From: Dipteris shenzhenensis
Taxonomy: Eukaryota > Polypodiophyta > Polypodiopsida > Gleicheniales
Length of the DNA stretch: 64,000 nt
Assembly: GCA_047967505.1 (NCBI GenBank)
Contig: CM106538.1
Strand: one strand, 5' to 3'
The first letter of the stretch is position 1; each line of letters begins with the position of its first letter. Under the pieces are notes generated by a model, which was given only the letters and a program-made list of their open reading frames with translations, was not told the DNA's origin and made no database searches. Shown here one piece after another: positions 10,978 through 22,326 of the stretch. The position numbers and the translations under genes were made by a program.

Positions 10978-12455
10978 ATTTCTCAGTTTCTTTGCTTATT
11001 GGCACGCTATCATACATGCAGGGTATTATACACTTTGAAATACTTCAACAATAATTTCGATTTCAAAAACATGCAAAGAATAGAGTACAAAAAGACACTA
11101 ACATAGGCAAAGTACTAAAAGACACCAACATAGGTAAAGTATTGAAAGACAATACTATTATAGATACTCAAAAGTAGTATGATATGAATTTCTAATTTTC
11201 TTTGCGGGTATGGCATGCTACCATATATACATGGTATTGTACACTCAAAACTAATTTAGGAGAGTCTCAACTACATTTATTTGAGGAGCAAATACAAAAC
11301 GAAAATGAATAAACGTACAACTTTTAATGTATGTGTGTTCCTCTTAAACAAAAAGTAATCGAAGACAAACTTGATTACATTTATTCGAGCAACAACAGAT
11401 ACAAAAACATTTCTTGTACCCAATGATGAGGAGGCAGTGCGTTAGGCAGTCTTATTAATTTAAGTACAAATGGAACCTTTGTTGGGGGTTTTCTAATTTT
11501 GAATTCATTGCCACATGTTACTATTTGATGCTTTAAAAAAGCGCCTAAAGATTATTATCCCTTGAATTATATATTTTGTTTGCACTGCCTCATTATAGGG
11601 ACTACTATAGTACTGCCTCGTTATAGGGACTCCTATAGAACTGCCTGATTACATGATATATTTTGTTAGCATTGCCTCGTTACAGGGACTACTATAATGG
11701 AGGACTGAAACTCCTTTGTGAAATTCTACGTGTAGTTTTTTAAAAAAGAAACTAAGTTTCGTGTTTCAAATTGCCATTTACGGAGATCATTAAAGAACAT
11801 ATGCATTTTAATAGCACAACTCCCTAGCTTGCTTTCCTTTTGGCCTACCCTCTCGATAGGTCTAAGTGGAGGTTCGCTTCTTTAAGAAGCAAAAATTCAG
11901 AATTTTCTTATTGCGAAAGTCCTAAATTTTATGATTGGTCGAACTCCCCACTTTCTATTTCTTTCCCTTAAAATCCCCCACCTTTTTCTCTACTCTCTCC
12001 CACCCCCCCTCTCTCTCTCTCTCTCCTCCAATAGTCCTAGAGATCATCTTCCTACACATCATCTCTCCATTGTATTCTTTTTGGCTTTTGTGATCTTGTA
12101 TGAATGATTAAATATCATTCACCTTCTTTAAACTAACAAGAGGTGAGGACTGAGCTTCCCTGTAAGAGGGGGATAGGGGTTTTCAATCCAAAAGAGCTTG
12201 CTTTACGAGTATTCTAGGAGGGAGTGCTCTCTTGATTGGTAAAAGGGAAAGCCTGAGAAAGGCCATTTTGGCATGGAGTGCATGCATGACACAGACAGAT
12301 CCTGATTGTCTGAGAAAGTGTTGACGATGGCTTCTTTGATCAGTCTGTTGCTTCTCTGATTAGTTCGCACTATTTCTCATCCTATCAACTCTTAGCGGCC
12401 CTTCTTAGCCTTAGCCATGGAGGAGAAGAAACGGAGAAAATCTAAGAAGAAGCAT
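10911..12455 (+). repeat. Copy 2 of the tandem duplication, carrying the 5' region used by the intact gene
   Basis: Begins abruptly within a 160-bp unit, continues through the same landmarks as copy 1, and ends where the gene's codon 13 was joined in copy 1. It contains the CT-rich tract at about 11990-12030 and the start codon at 12417. The region 11900-12416 is the likely promoter and 5' UTR of the gene. No clear TATA box is seen; ATTAAATAT near 12108 is a weak candidate. Confidence 0.8.
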
Positions 12456-12944
12456 AGATCCGGTCATCCTGACGGCTCCCTCCCGCAGCCTCAGTCCTCC
12501 AACGCTGCTTTTTCTACGAGCGCAGATCACATTCAAGATATAGACTCTGACTCAAATGTTGTTCCCTTGGCAAACGGGGAGGCAGGTGATCAAGTTGTCT
12601 CTGTTGAAGATCTGAAGGATAAGACTGGCATTCGCCCCACACAAATCTTGGGTCCTGGGCGCATCGCTTGTATTTCAGGTTCAAAGCCACTTCAAAGTTC
12701 CGGTCCTGAAGATGTATTCGAAATTCCAACGGATTTTGAAAATAAAGGAAGAGAGAGCGCCGGCATGGTTTCTGATAACCTGAATAAAATGGAAAATCAC
12801 CTGCTGGACGACCAACGCGAAGAATTAACTGCTAAAGAGCACCTTGTTGGCCAGTTGAGGGCAGCCTTGGCTGCAGAAACCGCAAATGCAGAAGCGCTTC
12901 GCGTTGCTTTTGATGAGCTTAGGGACGCCCATAGTATCTCTGAG
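12417..12944 (+). CDS. Exon 1 of a lysine-rich coiled-coil protein (host gene)
   Basis: The ATG lies in a strong plant context (AGCCATGGAGG). The exon encodes 176 codons: a basic N-terminus (EEKKRRKSKKKHR), an acidic and Ser-rich disordered stretch, then heptad-like sequence from about residue 123 (NKMENHLLDDQREEL, LVGQLRAALAAETANAEAL) ending at SISE. At 12945 the sequence reads GAG|GCAAGT, a consensus GC-AG donor, and the exon ends in phase 0. The open frame continues to 13076 but loses coiled-coil character there, as expected of intron. It is unlike any transposon protein. I do not know its function. The lysine-rich start followed by coiled coil recalls uncharacterised land-plant coiled-coil proteins (inference). 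A single 528-base exon with downstream coiled-coil exons fits one gene on the plus strand. Confidence 0.7.
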
Positions 12945-12950
12945 GCAAGT
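12945..12950 (+). promoter_or_regulatory. Probable GC-type 5' splice site of intron 1
   Basis: AG|GCAAGT matches the strict consensus of GC-AG introns and preserves phase 0 with the next candidate exon at 35086. A GT at 12949 gives a poorer match and the wrong phase. Confidence 0.6.
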
Positions 12951-14626
12951 GTGCGGAAACTTCGCTTCAAATTTCATTTCTTTGCAAACCGTCTCAGAGC
13001 ATCGCTCCTTCAAATTCTTAGTCTTCGATTGCATTTTGAAATGCTCATGGACTGCTTGCAAGTTAATATTGCGTAGTTCCGACCTCCTTTCCGTGAACAA
13101 CATTTTTTGATGCCTTTCTTTGACGAATGAAAGTAGTTTGTACATTTCGTTTTGAAATGGAATTAAAAGGCTTAAGAGAAAATGTGCCTCATTCGGAATC
13201 GGTCTAAAGGCTAGATCTTTTGTGAAACAAGTCTTTTTGCTCACTAATCACGACTGCTGTCATTGTGAAAGGCCTTTTACGATGGACTTATCTCCTTACA
13301 ACCACCAAAATGTAGAGAGGCTTTTCCCCTCCCAATTATTGATCATTTTTTATGAATAGAAGAAAAATATACACGAAATCGTGCCTGGTTGCACAATATT
13401 GCTTTCAACCGTAGCAACCTAAGTATATACCGAACCAAATAGAAAGGCAGTAGTTGCCTGACAAATCCATTGTAATGACGTCCCAATTCTTGGTTGAGCC
13501 ATGCATCTGTCCATAGGAGGAAGTATTAAATGCGTAGATAGTATAGTCATGTCTTTTGTTGTGAATTGGGGGTGTATGCTGTTCTAGCTGCATTCTTTCC
13601 AGACTATTCCCAGTTATGGCAAGTCTAGACGATATCCCCTTTTTATCCCAGGCAGAAGTATTCTTTTTCCCTACAGTCATCAAAGTTGTGAACACTGTTT
13701 CCCAATGTGATAGATCAATGCCGGAAGTTGATATCCAGAAATTGAATCAACAATCAAGAATTGCATTTCAAGGGGGCTTGACGATTTTCATAGGGACTGA
13801 ACGAATCACCTTGGACTCCCTACTATGTTGCTTGAGATAGTGACCATCGTATTGAGATATTGAGACTATCTTGTTGTCCTCCAAGGCTCTGCTCCCTAAG
13901 ATCTGCAAATGAGTGGAGGAAATTCTCCTTTGAGAGCACCCGTAATATATTATTGCTAACACACCAATGTGGCATGCACAAGTGTCTCTCTTTACCCCAC
14001 CCTATCACCTACTAGATTGAGCTTTTGCGAATGTACTTTCTGTTGTCTGCCTCTTGGCCCACTCGGCTTGAATTGGATATGGAAATCTTTATAAGAAGAT
14101 TTTATTATTTTGCAGATACTACTCTATCCCAATTCGTTTTGATACCAACTGCGATGACTCCATGTACCTAGGGGCTTACACTTCCAAGTCTGCGGTTCCA
14201 AGTAAGATAGATCCACCACTAGGATATCTGCAAAACACAAATCATAGAACATGTCCGTGAAGAAGAGTTGGCGGCTTCACCTCCCAGCCATAGGTGCATT
14301 GCATTGTTTCATTGCCAAGACTTGGGTCCATCGCGAGCCATCCGACTCTCTATAGTAAGAACACATAACTTAGGTTTCTTTATGGGCATAGATATGTCCG
14401 AGTACTAGGATTCCGGCGATGACGTGCCATGCCCTGCTGCAATTGTAATGTTTTTTTTGTTTTTGCCAGGAGCCCTTTTGGCCTTTTTGCAACAAGACTT
14501 GCAACAAAATGATTTTGTTTTGATCTACATGCAAATCCGATAGCTATTTTATAAAAAAAGGGGCAGGTGATTTGGTTTGCTGCAGCTGTCTCGCACATAG
14601 CTGAGTGAGCAAATGGCCCCTTTTAA
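12951..14626. other. Start of the giant intron 1; no recognisable gene
   Basis: The minus strand contains open stretches of 60-140 codons (13244-12825, 13695-13405, 14008-13768) without motifs I can name. A minus-strand TKNWDVITMD near 13490 vaguely recalls a Gypsy integrase but lacks neighbouring residues. I treat the region as decayed, unassigned repeat DNA. Confidence 0.4.
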
Positions 14627-15187
14627 CTATTGGCTTAGCTGATTAATCAGATTGATAGCCAAGTCCTCCATGTTCATTCCTTTAGTGGCTGTGGCTATGT
14701 CCTTGGCTTCACTTGGATTGGCGGCCTTAAAAGTTTGTGAGGCCTCAGGTGAGGTGGATGGAGGCTTTTTCCGTTGAGCCTTTTCCTTCATATTATCGCC
14801 TAGACGTATTGCAGTCTTGCTACATAGCTCAAACGATGTGGGATTCATCGCAACTAGATGATAGCTTAGAGTCCATAAACCTATGCGAAAACGTGGCAAT
14901 AGTTGTGCATCACTCATTCTCTCATGAGGTTCACATCGTGAGTTTAAATGTTTAATCTTGACGATGTAGTCTCTAAGAGACTCTGTTTCCTTTTGCTTGA
15001 CCTCGTATAGCTGGTTGATAGACTCCATTTTGGTCCACTTGGGGCAAACCCCCTTGCGCAAGGTCTCCCAATTGATTTTCTCCTCTAGATTCAGTGCTCT
15101 AAACCATTGTCCAGCTTTGCCATCAAGGCTTAAGCCAAAAGCATTTATCTTGTCTAGATCCTCGCTATTTTCAAATGTCTACCGTTG
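14627..15187 (-). pseudogene. Ty3/Gypsy gag fragment
   Basis: One open minus-strand frame of about 185 codons matches the Retrotrans_gag domain: FGLSLDGKAGQWFRALN near 15145-15095, INWETLRKGV, then VKQKETESLRDYIVKIKHLN and AQLLPRFRIGL. The ATG at 15061 is internal to the domain and not a real start. There is no zinc knuckle, protease or LTR on either side. The fragment meets the LINE remnant at about 15187, so one inserted into or recombined with the other. Confidence 0.75.
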
Positions 15188-16440
15188 GTTTGACGACGAG
15201 TGCAGAGATACGAGAGCCTACCTCACACATGAGCGGGCTTTGGGGCCACCTGACGTCACCTGAGGCGCATAGGATCTTTTGACGATTGCCACGTTGTAAG
15301 AGGCGATCTTTCCTCACACTTAGAATGGATGAGATTGTCAGATCTTTTTGAGACCTGATCACTGAATGGGGGTTTCTATTGGAAGGGAAGCCACCTATTT
15401 CCATCACTGACTCAGATATATGCCACACATATGCATGTTCCCTCTATGATGCCCAGATGCAGACACCATTGGATATGTCCTTCCACCACCTGTCACTTGT
15501 TCACCACACAGAATGTACGAGTTGCGGTTCGTCAGTTACATGAGAGCTCAGGACCATGGGGGCCTACAGACCAAGCACTTTGCACATGGACAGGAAGTCT
15601 TAGCTCTGGTCCTAGCACAGATGTTCAATTGGGCTGTCACGGCTTCCCACCTGCTTGGAGCACCACCACTATTGTGCTGGTACACAAAGCCGGAGATCCT
15701 ATGGAGACTGGGAATTATCGAACCCTCATGATTGGCCATACGTTGGCCAAGATTTATGGATCAGTTCTAAAGAGGGAGATCAGCAGTCATACAGAGGCTC
15801 GGGGGTAGCGGGCACTAGGACATGCATGATTTCGGAGACAACATTCTACCCTAGATCACATCTTCACTCTGAGGGCTATCATCGAGGAGGCGAGACCTAG
15901 ACACCAGAAGGTCTACACATGCTCTGTAGACTTTCGGAAGGCGTGACACTGTACCACGAACCCGCATGATCAGGAGATTACAGGTTTTGCAGATTCCAGA
16001 GACACTGATATGCGGAGTGATGAGCCTATATGAGTCAGTCAGAGGTAGAGTTCGTGCCCCATGTGGTCTATTGGATTGGGTCGAGAGTACGATCGGAGTG
16101 AAGCAGGACTGTCTCCTCTCACGACCCTTTTTGGGCTCTACATTGATGAGATCACTTCTTTCATAGACCGCTTGGAGGCCCTAGAGGTGGTTTGCAGAGA
16201 GAGAGACCTGACAGTCAACCTTGGGAAGACCAAGGTTATGGACTTCAACACCTCACATGCATTGCTTTGTCGATTCAGTTTCACGTATTGAGATGAGCCA
16301 ATGGAGATAGTGCAGTCGTACACATATTTGGGAACAGTCTTCACAGGACCTCGTTTCACTATGACACATGCAGTCCAGGCACGACTCACACGGGGCAAGG
16401 TTCTTTGGCACGATTGCAGAGACAGTGCTTCTAGGCACAC
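15188..16440 (+). pseudogene. LINE reverse transcriptase fragment with the catalytic motif deleted
   Basis: Begins with WFDDECRDTR, typical of the endonuclease-RT linker of LINE ORF2. Through frameshifts it gives NVRVAVRQLHES, FPPAWSTTTIVLVHKAGDP, GNYRTLMIGHTLAKIYGSVL, the GFR.QHST-type block near 15830, VDFRKA at about 15930, then GVKQD and LFGLYIDEI near 16100-16150. The text then jumps from YIDEITSFIDR directly to LEALEVVCRERDLTVNLGKTKVMDF. The FADD/YADD catalytic segment that should lie between them is missing. The post-RT block YTYLGTVF follows near 16320. It is dead through deletion, stops and frameshifts. Confidence 0.8.
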
Positions 16441-17080
16441 TTTCCGGACCCACCGATGAAGTGCTGGCTCTTCGATACATATATCTTTCTTTCTTTCTTT
16501 CTCATCTCATCAAGTTCCTCTCCCTCAGCCTCGTTTGCAACTGTCTCAAATGCATACAAATATGTAACAAGTGTTTGTGCTCTGTCGATCTCGGTGACAT
16601 GTGGCCTCAATCCGTGCTGCTCTCTGGTCTGTCGCATCAGTATATCTCTCTGTCGTCGCATCTCAATCAGATAGAACTCAACACAGACCTGATCGGGAAA
16701 ATGGATCAACCGTGTAAGTGGACCAAAGCCATGCCCCTCCTGGAAGAGGCAGTTATATAGTCTTTGTATCTCATAATAGACTGGGCAAACACATAGAAAT
16801 TGCTCCTCTGTCTCGATCTCCTCCATCTGGCATAGTGTGCAAGTCCTCTGCTTTCTGGGTATGCCCGCAGCTCTCCCTGCCTCAAAATCCTTAGTTGATG
16901 TGACGAGACTCGCAAATGACTGATGGCGATGCTCAATGTGTGTGAGACTCTCATGTCCTCGAGAAACTGATGTCTGATGACAAGACCATGCTCTGAGACC
17001 CTGAGGAAGTGGTCATGGTAGAACTGGATCTTGGTGGGGAACTCCTCTTTCCCCCAAGCTCTAGATGTATGGAGCTAGAG
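16431..17080 (-). pseudogene. LINE ORF2 C-terminal tail, opposite orientation
   Basis: From 17080 leftward the minus strand reads FYHDHFLRVSEHGLVIRHQF, ISHLRVSSHQLRI, then GIPRKQRTCTLC and IETEEQFLCVCPVYYEIQR. This is the Cys-rich end of many LINE ORF2 proteins. The piece ends at a short GAAA-type tract at about 16485-16503 (TTTC repeats on the plus strand), consistent with a LINE 3' tail. It faces the RT fragment at 15188-16440 tail to tail. Confidence 0.7.
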
Positions 17081-17141
17081 GAGGTTTGGAGGAGGTCGAT
17101 ATGAGGAATTGGCCACACTTGAAGAACATCCATGAAGTACG

Positions 17142-18520
17142 TAGCTTTTAGGCTTGTGCTCGTACTACAGGAGATTTATCCGATAGTTTGCAGAGATTGC
17201 ATCACCACTCCATGCCTTACAGAAGAAAGGGGTTACTTTCAGATGGGGTACCACTGAGATTGCAGCTTTTGAGAAGCTGAAAGAGAAATTTTGCTCCGAT
17301 CCTGTTATCATATTGCCCGATCTTCGCAAACCCTTCGCTGTGCAAGCTGATGCATGTGGGAACAGCATAGGCGGAGTACTCATGCAAGACGGTAGAGTGG
17401 TTGCATATGAGAGTAGACTGCTCAATGATGCTGAAATGAATTTTGGTATCTACGAGAAAGAGATGTTGGCTGTCATACATGCTCTTTCGACTTGGATGCA
17501 TTTTCTTTTAGGTACTGATTTTTATGTTCAGACTGATCACCAATCCTTGGGTACTTTGTCACCCAGAGAAAGCTGTCCGGAAAGCACATGAGGTGGGCCA
17601 ACTTTCTTTCTATGTTCCATTTTCAGATTGTGCATGTCCTTGGAAAGCAAAATGTTGTTGCAGATGCACTGTCCTGAAAGCCCACCCCAGTTGCAGTGTC
17701 TGTGAAGCTGCAAGTTTCAGCCGTTACCATTGCATATCATGATGAGCTTGATGTCGTGAAGGATCAATATGCCAATGATGCTGGATTTGCACGGATTTAT
17801 GATCAGTTGGTCGAGGGCTAGAGGCGTGAGCACTATACTCTCAAGGAGTGTTTTCTGATGATGCATGGCAAATTATGTGTCACACACCAGTTGAGGCCAA
17901 AAGTTTTGACTGAGAGTCATGTCCCACCTTATGCAGGACACATGGGCATTGATGCCACCATTAAAGTTGTGGAGCATTATTTCTTTGGCCGACATTGAGG
18001 CGTGATGTCGAGACATACGTTAGGACATGCATCACCTACCAGAATGTGAAATATGACAAAAAGAAGCCGGCTGGACTGCTGCAGCCTTTACCTACTCCTG
18101 ATCAACCCTGGCAAAGCATTGCCATGGATTTCATCTTCGATCTTCCACATACATCATTGCGACATGATGGAATATGGACCATTATTTGCAGATTCAGCAA
18201 GCAGGCCCACTTTCTTCCCGTACGGAAGAAGATTACAGCAGACCAAATGGCGATAGTTTTTATGTCTCATGTGTTCAAACATCATGGGATGCCTCAATTG
18301 ATTGTCAGTGTGATCGAGATGGAAAGTTTGGACGTTGCCTACGAGAAGGTCAAAACAGCCCTCCAAAAAAGCCAACGTAAGCACAAACGGGCAGGAGATA
18401 AACATCGCCACGAGCTGCTCTTGAAAGAGGGCGTTTGGGTGCTGCTGCGTCTCCAGAAAGTGTGACTCAGGAAGACAAAGGCAAGGACAAAGTGTACACA
18501 AAGCTGAACTACGTATCTGG
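17142..18520 (+). pseudogene. Gypsy RT end, RNase H and integrase, inactivated (G1)
   Basis: [10 protein letters not shown] at about 17150, followed by an in-frame stop, is the connection domain after RT. RNase H follows: FAVQADACGNSIGGVLMQ, YEKEMLAVIHAL and TDHQSL (17330-17560). A frameshift near 17570 leads to HVLGKQNVVADALS. The HHCC finger region has stops near 17820 and 17996. Integrase reads TCITYQNVK and IAMDFIFDLPHTS, then QLIVSVIEME near 18296. A short insertion there breaks the second catalytic Asp block. A deletion then removes the third catalytic region and joins to KVKTALQKSQRKHKRAGDKHR. No chromodomain is visible. Confidence 0.85.
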
Positions 18521-18766
18521 AGATCGCTTTGTGACACCGATTGTCTCACCCGAGATGCTGCTTGAAAACAGTTGTTCTGTCATGGGGTCTCCATGATGGG
18601 TGTTCGCAATACTCCACACAACGGATGCATTGATGTATGGATGGATTCTTGAGTTCATATTATCATTGTAGGTTGTATCTTACAGATGATGTATATTTTG
18701 GTATGGGCTATTTCTGCCTAGTTTTCAGCAGCAACCTGGGTAGTTTGTTGTTTTAAGAGGAGGGTA

Positions 18767-20187
18767 TGTCACGGGGATCTGAAAAGTCTAATGTAACTCA
18801 ACCCGTGGATAACCTAGGGTTAACCAAGGTTAAGTCAAGTAATATTTGGCTATGAGGGACTGGCTAGAGGAAGTGCAAACTTCCTAGAAGTTCCTAGGGG
18901 CAAATTCTAGGTGCACCCACTAGGTCTTAGGGGCAAGGCAAAGGCATTAAAGAGGGGTTTTAAAGTTGGGCCCAAGGACAACCTACGATGTCCTTGGTCA
19001 GGTGGGTTAGGAATTTAATGAAGGGCCATTTGTCATGCATGTGTATTTATGTGCTCCTAGCACCTACCATCTCTCTCCCTCACCCTCTTGGATCATTCCC
19101 AGCTTGCAGAAGCCTCCTGTTGCTGATTTCGGTGCTTTTTCCTGCTCTTGCTTTGATTTCTTGCTGCTGCACATGCTTTCCTCTGCTGCACGCTCGTTGG
19201 TACAGCCTATACGTATTGCTTACGACACATCTATTGCGCTGTACGGCTCATTTATTGCAGGCCGTACAGCAGTACAGATCTGTACTGACCCGAAGCACAC
19301 TTTTCAAGGAGCTGTATGAACATTTGGCACGCATTTCGAGGCAGTTGTATGCACTTTTTGGTGCAGATTTCAAGGTTTTTGCAGTGATGCCTGGAGCCCG
19401 AGGTAGGTCATCTCCAGGACATGCATTCTGGGTGCATTTCGGGGTAGATCTGTTGCCCAAAACCTCTATAGCTCTTTCTTGCCTTCCCTCCGCTCTCCGT
19501 TAGTTCATTTCTCTCTTTACCTGGAAGCTGGAAGACACCTGCACGCTGTTGGGAGCCTTAGACAGGGGATAGGTGTGAGGACTGAGCTCGCCCCTCTGTC
19601 ACAAACAGCGCCTTTCCTTGGTTTGAAGCTATTTGTAGTGTTTTTCTTGTGTTTGGAGTCTTTTGTGGTTCCCACAGGCTCAAGCAAGCACTCAGAAGTA
19701 AGGGTTTGCCTGGGAAAGGTCAGAGGACAGTGTTGATGCACGTGAAAGCCTTGAGGCTCCCTTGAGCACAGTTTGCATGTTGGTTGGATGCTTTGATGCT
19801 TTCAATTGGGTTGAGTAAGAAGTGAATGCCTAAGTTTGCCTTGCCAGTTGGATCCTAGTGGTATACTGTGGAATAGATGCCCATAAGATAATGGGAGGAA
19901 TTGCAAGAGGAACAGTGCAGGGTGAGCCCCCTGGTGTAAGGCATTCTCTATTCAAAGGAATTAAATAAATACCGAAAGGGGGCCAAGGCATTTGGGGCCA
20001 GTGGGTGTCTTGTGTACTGTTTTCATTGAGCAGGGGCACTCTAGCCTCCACACTGTTGTTATTCAGTTTATTTCTAAGTAAATTTAGGTAAAGGAAGTGC
20101 TTGGTGTGATGCATTGTGGCTGTATTTGAGACATTTGATCGTTGAGCAGAGGTTCACTGCCCTTTAGTTTCCTGAAGGCCGGTTGCA
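18767..20187 (+). repeat. 3' LTR of Gypsy G1 (about 1.42 kb)
   Basis: Starts TGTCACGGGG right after the polypurine tract and ends TTGCA. It shares blocks with the solo LTR at 20706-22120, the LTR at 60760-61978 and the inverted copy at 23750-24670. The most conserved part, near 19960-20020, is AATAAATACCGAAAG, then GGGGCCA.TGGGTGTCTTG, probably the R-U5 boundary. Confidence 0.75.
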
Positions 20188-20431
20188 GCATGTGCGTGTG
20201 TATCTCGCTGATCCCAACGAATCTGTTCTTGTGTTGGAGGGTCGGCGGCAGGCACTGAGGGAGTAGTAGAAGAATAGAAGTGGAGATAGGTCTAGTCTCC
20301 GATCCAGATACAATTCTCCAAAAGTTCCTGGACACCAACATGTGGTGCACCAAGTACGACCATATGGGATAATTGGAGCCATCAAGCTTGTCTTCAGCAG
20401 CAAGCGTCCCAAAAGATTTATGGTTTGCCAT
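20188..20431 (-). pseudogene. Copia gag N-terminus (CX)
   Basis: The ATG at 20431 on the minus strand opens MANHKSFGTL, then EDKLDGSNYPIWSYLVHHML and RNFWRIVSGSE. This matches the DUF4219/UBN2-type start of C2 gag (EDKLDGTNYSLW). After a frameshift it gives QEQIRWDQRDTHAHA, again parallel to C2. The rest of the gene is cut off by G1. Confidence 0.8.
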
Positions 20432-20705
20432 TGCAAATGAAAATTTAAAATAAAAGTGTGCTGCAAATGTCACAGCTTCAAACACTAAGCAAAATGCACA
20501 AGTTTTCCCCAAAAAAGACTTGCAAGAAAATGTATTTCCAATCAAAGGACCCCCTGTAAAGTGAGTCTGCAAAGTGACTGCTCAAACAATGAGCAAATGC
20601 AAAAGATGTCTTGCAAAATGTGTCCCGCAAAGAAGTTCCTGCGAAAGGTCACCAGCCCAAATCAAAGGGTAAGTATATGCAAATCTGTCCAGTTTGAGTG
20701 CAACC

Positions 20706-22120
20706 TGTCACGAGGACGTGAAATTTTGGGACTTTTGATTTGCGACTCCCGTAATTTGCGTGTGACTGCCTTGAGCCTCTGGGACGTGAGGGTCCAGCCA
20801 TGGGGCTGGACTTGGGGAATTAAAATTCCTAGTGGGGCACTTGTAAATAGTGAATGTGCGCCCAGTTACTAGGCAATTAATTCCTAGGGCCAAAGTGTGC
20901 AACAGGGGGGCCAAAAGAGTGGTGCAATTAAAAAACACTGCTTTTTGGAGCCTAGGGCTTTAAAAGGGGGAGGGAGCCCTTCTTTTGGATGCAGTTGGCC
21001 AAATCAGTTCAGAGGAGCCAGATCATCAGTTTGGAGCTTCCAGAGCTTGCTAGGGAAATTCGTTTTTTACCCAGGGGCCAGTTTCAGGTGATCCAGAGCT
21101 TGCCAGGGAAATTCGTTTTTACCCAGGGGCCAATTTCAGGTGATCCAGAGCCTGCCAGGGAAATTCGTTTTTACCCAAGGGCTAGTTTCAGGTGATCCAG
21201 AGCATGCTAGGGAAATTCGTTTTTACCCAGGAGTTCATGACTTGACCAGGCTGCTTCAGGTGAAATGCGACTTGCCTTTTCAGGCTTTCAGGCTCTGCAG
21301 GAGATTTTGACTTGATTTTCTAGAGCTTTCTGGGTGTTGTGACTCGTTTTGGTAACTTTCTAGGCGTGGGTGTTCGCTTCTAAGTTACTCTTGGGGCTGT
21401 GCTAGAGCAGAATCAGCTTATCTCCGCAGGATCTTGGTTTTCTAGCCAGGGTGACCTTTCTTCTGTGGATTCCAGGTAGAAGAAGGCTTGTCTTTGCTTG
21501 CTTTTGCCATTCCCAGGTTGGTTGCTGGCTAGTTTTTGCGTTTGGGTTTCTTTTCTTGCGAAGAAGGGTTGATTTATGCTGTTGGGCAGTGGCCAGGGAG
21601 GCTATAAACTGTGGCAACCCGCTGGGAAGTGTTTGGTTGTTTGATTGCACCAGAGCTCAGCTGTTGAGGGCTTTGTCTTGCAGTTGTACAGCCGCGTTGG
21701 CTGGTTGGGCACTTGGATGTGCGATTGCAAGAGTGGTTCAGACAGTGGATGCTATTGGGGTCTCTGTTGCATGCTTTGGTTGGCTGAGGATACAGGATTG
21801 TCTAGTGATTGGATGCCGTTCACCGTTTGAAGTTGAACAGGGAATTACAGGGTGGGTTGGACAGGGAGTCTGCGGGCGTTGGTTTGCCTGTGGTGCAGCT
21901 TCCTAGAGACCTTTGTAATCAGCCGCTTGGCTTCAAATGAATGTTAAATAAATACCGCAAGTGGCGCCAATGTTTGGGGCCAATCGGTGTCTTGTTTTTG
22001 AGTAGGAGCGCTCTAGCTCCCCTGTGATTTGTTCTGTGGTGCATATTTACTTGTCTATTTACTGTGTATGGTGTATTTAAGTGGATCCTACCACCCTTTC
22101 CGTTGTTGAGGCTGGTTTCA
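20706..22120 (+). mobile_element. Solo LTR of the long Gypsy LTR family
   Basis: A 1415-bp segment starting TGTCACGAGG and ending GGTTTCA, flanked by the perfect 5-bp duplication CAACC (20701-20705 and 22121-22125). No internal sequence follows, so the element was removed by recombination between its LTRs. It shares the AAATAAATACCG..GGCGCCAATGTTTGGGGCCAAT.GGTGTCTTG block (21950-21995) with the G1 3' LTR. The open frame at 21451-21906 lies wholly inside the LTR and has no protein motif. Confidence 0.85.
21040..21231 (+). repeat. Tandem repeat of about 53 bp, nearly four copies, inside the solo LTR
   Basis: The unit contains CCAGAGC.TGC.AGGGAAATTC, GTTTTTACCCAGGGG and CAGTTTCAGGTGAT. Copies start near 21040, 21093, 21146 and 21198, with few mismatches, suggesting recent local amplification within U3. 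Confidence 0.85.
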
Positions 22121-22326
22121 CAACCTGCTTGCAAATGGTGGCGAAAAGTGCGTGTAATGCAACTTCCGGACCACGAGTGCCAAATGGAGTGCACAAGGGG
22201 GTAAAAGTCCCGAAATCTATACGGCAGAATAACCAAATCAAAGGACAAATGCAAGAAAATCCCAAATTTGGCTGTGCCAAGCAAATATCAGCAAATCTGG
22301 CAGAGGCCCCAAATTTTGAGAGGGCT

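Larger units (their letters stand above)
17142..20187 (+). mobile_element. 3' part of a Ty3/Gypsy element (G1) with long 3' LTR
   Basis: The end of the reverse transcriptase, RNase H, integrase remnants, a polypurine tract (AAGAGGAGGG, 18755-18764) and a long LTR (18767-20187) occur in the right order. The 5' LTR, gag, protease and most of the RT are absent. The right end (GGTTGCA, 20187) abuts the Copia gag fragment at 20188, so the LTR end seems to mark a true insertion into that Copia. Confidence 0.8.

Noticed and set aside
12945-13076. Extension of exon 1 to the stop at 13076
   Set aside because: Composition changes at the GC donor and loses the coiled-coil pattern; kept only as the alternative if intron 1 is retained.
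13405-13695. Gypsy integrase fragment on the minus strand (NWDVITMD)
   Set aside because: Only one short block resembles the family; no HHCC finger or other catalytic blocks nearby.
15188-17080. Twin-primed LINE insertion
   Set aside because: In twin priming the inverted 5' piece lies upstream of the 3' piece on the 3' piece's strand; here the two pieces face each other by their 3' ends.
21451-21906. 151-codon plus-strand frame
   Set aside because: Lies fully inside a solo LTR, has no motif and is not shared as a frame by related LTRs.
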